In this document: positions 7,073 through 9,757 of the stretch, one piece after another | Numbering within the stretch: position 1 is the first letter of the stretch | Layout of the letters: each line of letters begins with the position of its first letter | NCBI GenBank assembly: GCA_016302015.1 | Contig: JAEDOJ010000038.1 | Location: 1-9,757, forward strand | Direction of reading: 5' to 3' | Length of the DNA: 9,757 nucleotides | Origin: Oscillospiraceae bacterium | GTDB lineage: Bacteria > Bacillota_A > Clostridia > Oscillospirales > Oscillospiraceae | The notes under the pieces: generated by a model | Seen by the model: the letters and a program-made list of their open reading frames with translations, nothing else | Told to the model about the DNA's origin: nothing | Databases searched by the model: none | Program-made: the position numbers and the translations under genes

Positions 7073-7126
7073 GTGGCGCGGCGGACAGCCGCCACCGGTG
7101 AAAATCCCCCTATGTCCGCACCGAGG
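7073..7126 (+). ncRNA. Candidate structured leader RNA of trmL (pseudoknot-capable)
   Basis: Three pairings are exact. P1 joins 7073-7077 to 7091-7095 and continues after a 2-nt bulge as 7080-7082 with 7088-7090, closing the loop GGACA (7083-7087). P2 joins CGGTG (7096-7100) to CACCG (7119-7123) and abuts P1. The P1 loop is perfectly complementary to TGTCC (7113-7117) in the P2 loop; with flanking bases this extends to a 7-bp alternative helix (7081-7087 with 7113-7119) that competes with P1 and P2. P2 ends where the Shine-Dalgarno GAGG (7123-7126) begins, so folding could affect ribosome access. I do not recognise a known riboswitch class; the structure may be chance in a GC-rich patch. Confidence 0.35.
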
Positions 7127-7130
7127 AACT

Positions 7131-7613
7131 ATGCTGAATGTTGTTTTGGTTGCGCCGGAAATTCCGCAAAACACCGGCAATATCGCCCGCACCTGCGGAG
7201 CCACCGGCTCCGTTCTCCACCTGATCAAGCCTCTGGGCTTCGATATTTCGGAGAAGGCGGTGAAGCGTGCCGGTCTGGACTACTGGCATCTGGTGGATGT
7301 CCGGGTCTACGAGAATCTGGAGGACTTCTTTGCAAAAAATGACGTGAAGCAGCTTCGCCTGTTTTCCACCAAGGCGCCCCGTGCCCACACGGAAGCAGAC
7401 TACGAGGATGGCTGCTATCTGTTTTTTGGCAGGGAAACCCGGGGACTGCCGGAGGATTTTCTCAACGCCCATTACGACGACTGCGTCCGCATTCCCATGC
7501 GTGAGGAAGCCCGCAGCCTGAATTTAAGCAATTCCGTTGCCGTAGGGGTTTTTGAAGCCCTGCGCCAGTTGGAATATCCCCATTTGAAAGACTATGGCAA
7601 AATGAAATTGTAA
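7131..7613 (+). CDS. trmL: tRNA (cytidine(34)-2'-O)-methyltransferase, SPOUT family
   Basis: A 160-residue SPOUT methyltransferase closely resembling TrmL in length and motifs: [13 protein letters not shown] (9-21), the glycine-rich FGRETRGLP (99-107) and RIPM...[20 protein letters not shown] (120-146), which together form the trefoil-knot S-adenosylmethionine site. Minimal TrmL enzymes act as dimers and methylate the ribose of the wobble base C34 (and cmnm5U34) in leucine tRNAs, supporting codon recognition. The start is ATG 7131, with GAGG only 4 nt upstream; the open frame from GTG 7071 merely adds the leader region and is not protein-like. pgk follows after 23 nt with no terminator, so this appears to be the first gene of a glycolytic operon. 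Assignment is strong; the exact tRNA targets are inferred. Confidence 0.93.
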   Translation: MLNVVLVAPEIPQNTGNIARTCGATGSVLHLIKPLGFDISEKAVKRAGLDYWHLVDVRVYENLEDFFAKNDVKQLRLFSTKAPRAHTEADYEDGCYLFFGRETRGLPEDFLNAHYDDCVRIPMREEARSLNLSNSVAVGVFEALRQLEYPHLKDYGKMKL

Positions 7614-7636
7614 TTTATTTCTACAGGAGGTCCAAT

Positions 7637-8836
7637 ATGAACTATAACAAGAAATCCGTAGAGTCCATCGACGTTCAGGGCAAGCGTGTTCTCTGCCGCT
7701 GCGACTTCAACGTCCCCACCAAGGAAGGCAAGATCACCAGCGATAAGCGGATCGTTGCCGCTCTGCCCACCATTGAATATCTGGTGAACCATGGCGCTCG
7801 GGTCATCCTCTGCTCCCATATGGGCAAGCCCAAGGGCGAATGGAAGCCTGAGCTGTCCCTGAAGGTGGTGGCAGACCGTCTGAGCCAGCTTCTGGGCAAG
7901 GAAGTAATCATGGCTGCCGACGTTGTGGGCGAGGACGCAAAGGCCAAGGCCGCCGCTTTGAAGGACGGCGAGGTCATGCTGCTGGAGAACGTCCGTTACA
8001 TGAAGGGTGAGACCAAGAACGATCCCGAGCTGAGCAAGGAGCTGGCCTCCATGGCCGACATCTTTGTCAACGACGCCTTCGGCACCGCTCACCGCGCCCA
8101 CTCCTCCACCGCAGGCGTAGCCGAGTATCTCCCCGCAGTCTGCGGCTACCTGGTGGAGAAGGAAGTTTCCATCATGGGCAAGGCGCTGGCCGATCCCACA
8201 CGTCCCTTCGTTGCCATTCTGGGCGGCGCAAAGGTTTCCGACAAGCTGAACGTCATCAACAACCTGCTGGAAAAGGTGGACACCCTGATCATCGGCGGCG
8301 GCATGGCCTACACCTTCCTGGCCGCCAAGGGCTACAGCGTGGGCACCTCCCTGCTGGATTCCGAGAAGATCGACTACTGCAAGGAAATGATGGCCAAGGC
8401 CGAGGCCAAGGGCGTCAAGCTCCTCCTGCCCGTAGACACCGTGGTTGCTGCCGGCTTCCCCTCCCCCATCGACGCTCCCATTGAGGTCAAGACCGTTGCC
8501 GCCGACCAGATCCCCGAGGATATGGAAGGTCTGGACATCGGCGAAAAGACCCGTGAGCTTTTCGCGGAGGCTGTAAAGTCCGCCAAGACCGTGGTCTGGA
8601 ACGGCCCCATGGGCGTGTTTGAGAATCCCACTCTGGCAAAGGGCACCATCGCCGTGGCCCAGGCGCTGGCGGATACCGACGCCGTGACCATCGTTGGCGG
8701 CGGCGACAGCGCGGCAGCCTGCGAGCAGCTTGGCTTTGCGAAGGAAATCACCCACATCTCCACCGGCGGCGGCGCTTCTCTGGAGTTCCTGGAAGGTCTG
8801 GAGCTGCCCGGCATTGCTTGTCTGGAAGACAAATAA
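7637..8836 (+). CDS. pgk: Phosphoglycerate kinase
   Basis: A full-length 399-residue enzyme that interconverts 1,3-bisphosphoglycerate plus ADP and 3-phosphoglycerate plus ATP in glycolysis, cytosolic and monomeric in most bacteria. The N-domain shows the signature [11 protein letters not shown] (17-27), R38, SHMGKPKGE (60-68), ENVRY (117-121) and [13 protein letters not shown] (146-158), which build the basic substrate patch. The C-domain shows GGAKVSDK (196-203), WNGPMGVFE (321-329), GGGDSAAA (354-361) and STGGGAS (375-381) for nucleotide binding. The usual HxGR arginine is lysine here (K64). AGGAGG (7625-7630) sits 6 nt before the ATG. Codons are strongly biased to C/G endings, consistent with high expression. 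tpiA follows after 33 nt. Confidence 0.98.
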   Translation: MNYNKKSVESIDVQGKRVLCRCDFNVPTKEGKITSDKRIVAALPTIEYLVNHGARVILCSHMGKPKGEWKPELSLKVVADRLSQLLGKEVIMAADVVGEDAKAKAAALKDGEVMLLENVRYMKGETKNDPELSKELASMADIFVNDAFGTAHRAHSSTAGVAEYLPAVCGYLVEKEVSIMGKALADPTRPFVAILGGAKVSDKLNVINNLLEKVDTLIIGGGMAYTFLAAKGYSVGTSLLDSEKIDYCKEMMAKAEAKGVKLLLPVDTVVAAGFPSPIDAPIEVKTVAADQIPEDMEGLDIGEKTRELFAEAVKSAKTVVWNGPMGVFENPTLAKGTIAVAQALADTDAVTIVGGGDSAAACEQLGFAKEITHISTGGGASLEFLEGLELPGIACLEDK

Positions 8837-8869
8837 ATCATTACGGAAAACTTATAGGAGTAAGACAGA

Positions 8870-9646
8870 ATGAACAGAAAATATCGTAAGACCCTCATTG
8901 CGGGCAACTGGAAAATGAACAAGACCCCCTCCGAGACCAAGGCCTTCATGGCTGAGCTGAAGGCCATGCTGCCCAAGGGTCGCTGGTGTGACATCGCCCT
9001 CTGCGTTCCTGCGGTCTGCATTCCCGCTGCCGTTCGCGCCATGCGTGAGACCCGTGTGGGCATCGGCGCCGAAAACTGCAATCCCAATCCCTCCGGCGCA
9101 TACACCGGCGAAATTTCCACCGCCATGCTGACGGACGCCGGCTGTAAGTACGTCATCATCGGCCACTCCGAGCGCCGTGCCATGGGCGAGACGGACGCCG
9201 AGGTCAACGCAAAGGCTCTGGCCGCTCTGGACGCAGGTCTGATTCCCATCGTCTGCTGCGGCGAATCTCTGGAGCAGAGAGAGTCCGGCATCACCGAGGA
9301 ATGGATCACCATGCAGATCAAGCTGGCGCTTGCCAACATCCCCGAGGATAAGATTCGCAAGGTGGTTATCGCCTATGAGCCTATCTGGGCCATCGGCACC
9401 GGCCGCACCGCCACTCCCGAGCAGGCGGAGGAGGTCTGCCAGATGATCCGTGTGGTTGTCCGCAAGCTGTTCGGCTCCAAGAATGCCCGTGCTACCACCA
9501 TTCTGTACGGCGGCTCCATGAACGAGAAGAACGCCTATGAGCTGCTGGCTCAGCCCGATATCGACGGCGGCCTCATCGGCGGCGCCTCTCTGGTTCCCTC
9601 CAAGTTCGTCAAGATCATTGAGGACGCAAACCAGCCCACCGCCTAA
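8870..9646 (+). CDS. tpiA: Triosephosphate isomerase
   Basis: A 258-residue TIM-barrel enzyme interconverting dihydroxyacetone phosphate and glyceraldehyde-3-phosphate; cytosolic dimer in the family. Catalytic residues are all present: N13 and K15 (AGNWKMN), H99 (IIGHSERR, 96-103) and E170 (AYEPIWAIGTG, 168-178), where the flexible lid loop also starts. The phosphate-binding YGGS is at 213-216 and GGASL at 237-241. The dimer-interface stretch reads GAENCNPNPSGAYTGEIS rather than the commoner AQN form, a conservative change. GGAG (8857-8860) lies 9 nt before the ATG, slightly long but acceptable. It is the last gene of the trmL-pgk-tpiA run; no gpmI or eno begins in the 111 nt after it. Confidence 0.98.
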   Translation: MNRKYRKTLIAGNWKMNKTPSETKAFMAELKAMLPKGRWCDIALCVPAVCIPAAVRAMRETRVGIGAENCNPNPSGAYTGEISTAMLTDAGCKYVIIGHSERRAMGETDAEVNAKALAALDAGLIPIVCCGESLEQRESGITEEWITMQIKLALANIPEDKIRKVVIAYEPIWAIGTGRTATPEQAEEVCQMIRVVVRKLFGSKNARATTILYGGSMNEKNAYELLAQPDIDGGLIGGASLVPSKFVKIIEDANQPTA

Positions 9647-9673
9647 TCCGTTTCAAATTCAAGATTGATGTAC

Positions 9674-9702
9674 AGGCTCCCCTTGACAATCAAGGGGAGC
9701 CT
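9674..9702 (+). terminator. Strong hairpin after tpiA, possible terminator or dispersed palindrome
   Basis: A perfect 12-bp GC-rich inverted repeat (9674-9685 with 9691-9702, loop ACAAT) lies 27 nt after the tpiA stop. Its position suits a transcript end, but no T-run follows it on either strand; the next plus-strand T6 is at 9744-9749, over 40 nt away. It may stabilise the 3' end, act as a weak or factor-dependent terminator, or be a copy of a repeated palindromic element. Nothing coding is seen from 9647 to the window end. Confidence 0.45.
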
Positions 9703-9757
9703 CAGACTGTCAAAAAAGTCCGGAACCGCCAAAATTGAGATTGTTTTTTCAGCAAAT

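Noticed and set aside
7091..7117. Short resemblance (CCGGTGAAAATCC) to part of a cobalamin or flavin riboswitch
   Set aside because: The remaining conserved helices and boxes of those classes are absent and the leader is far too short to hold them.
7592..8755. A 387-codon open frame on the minus strand
   Set aside because: Codon-bias shadow of pgk; no ribosome site and no recognisable motif.
8374..9360. A 328-codon open frame on the minus strand
   Set aside because: Shadow spanning the end of pgk and most of tpiA; Ser/Arg/Met-rich composition typical of antisense translation.

Overview
The window looks like chromosome from a Gram-positive anaerobe of the Clostridia, probably an Oscillospiraceae/Ruminococcaceae-type gut bacterium. 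This placement is inferred. It rests on strong AGGAGG-type ribosome sites, an SLH-anchored secreted nucleotidase with a Cys-rich linker typical of such secretomes, a KtrAB potassium system, a split ChrA pair, moderately high GC coding DNA and AT-rich intergenic gaps. No mobile element, CRISPR, tRNA or rRNA is visible, and no gene-free stretch reaches 300 bases.

The left two thirds are transcribed on the minus strand. Positions 1-2969 hold a large secreted SLH/5'-nucleotidase whose C-terminus lies off the left edge; it has its own promoter. Next, read right to left from 6920, comes a compact set: two half-size chromate-transporter-family genes overlapping by ATGA, then ktrB (membrane K+ channel subunit) and ktrA (its RCK regulatory subunit). 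The gaps are 12-13 nt or an overlap. A GtrA-family membrane protein follows with its own promoter, and a strong intrinsic terminator starts inside its stop codon.

The right third is on the plus strand. trmL (tRNA wobble 2'-O-methyltransferase) is followed closely by pgk and tpiA, two adjacent glycolytic steps, and the three read as one operon. The shared divergent region 6921-7130 carries back-to-back promoters. The roughly 60-nt trmL leader can fold into two abutting hairpins with a perfect loop-loop complement next to the Shine-Dalgarno. This is the most interesting unexplained signal in the window.

Most of the window is ordinary housekeeping, and I see no convincing novel defence or metabolic system. 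The points worth following are the trmL leader RNA, the chr-ktr gene coupling, the mosaic nucleotidase, and three non-coding oddities: a plus-oriented terminator-like hairpin with no upstream plus gene, a strong palindrome after tpiA lacking a U-tract, and a degenerate copy of promoter sequence.
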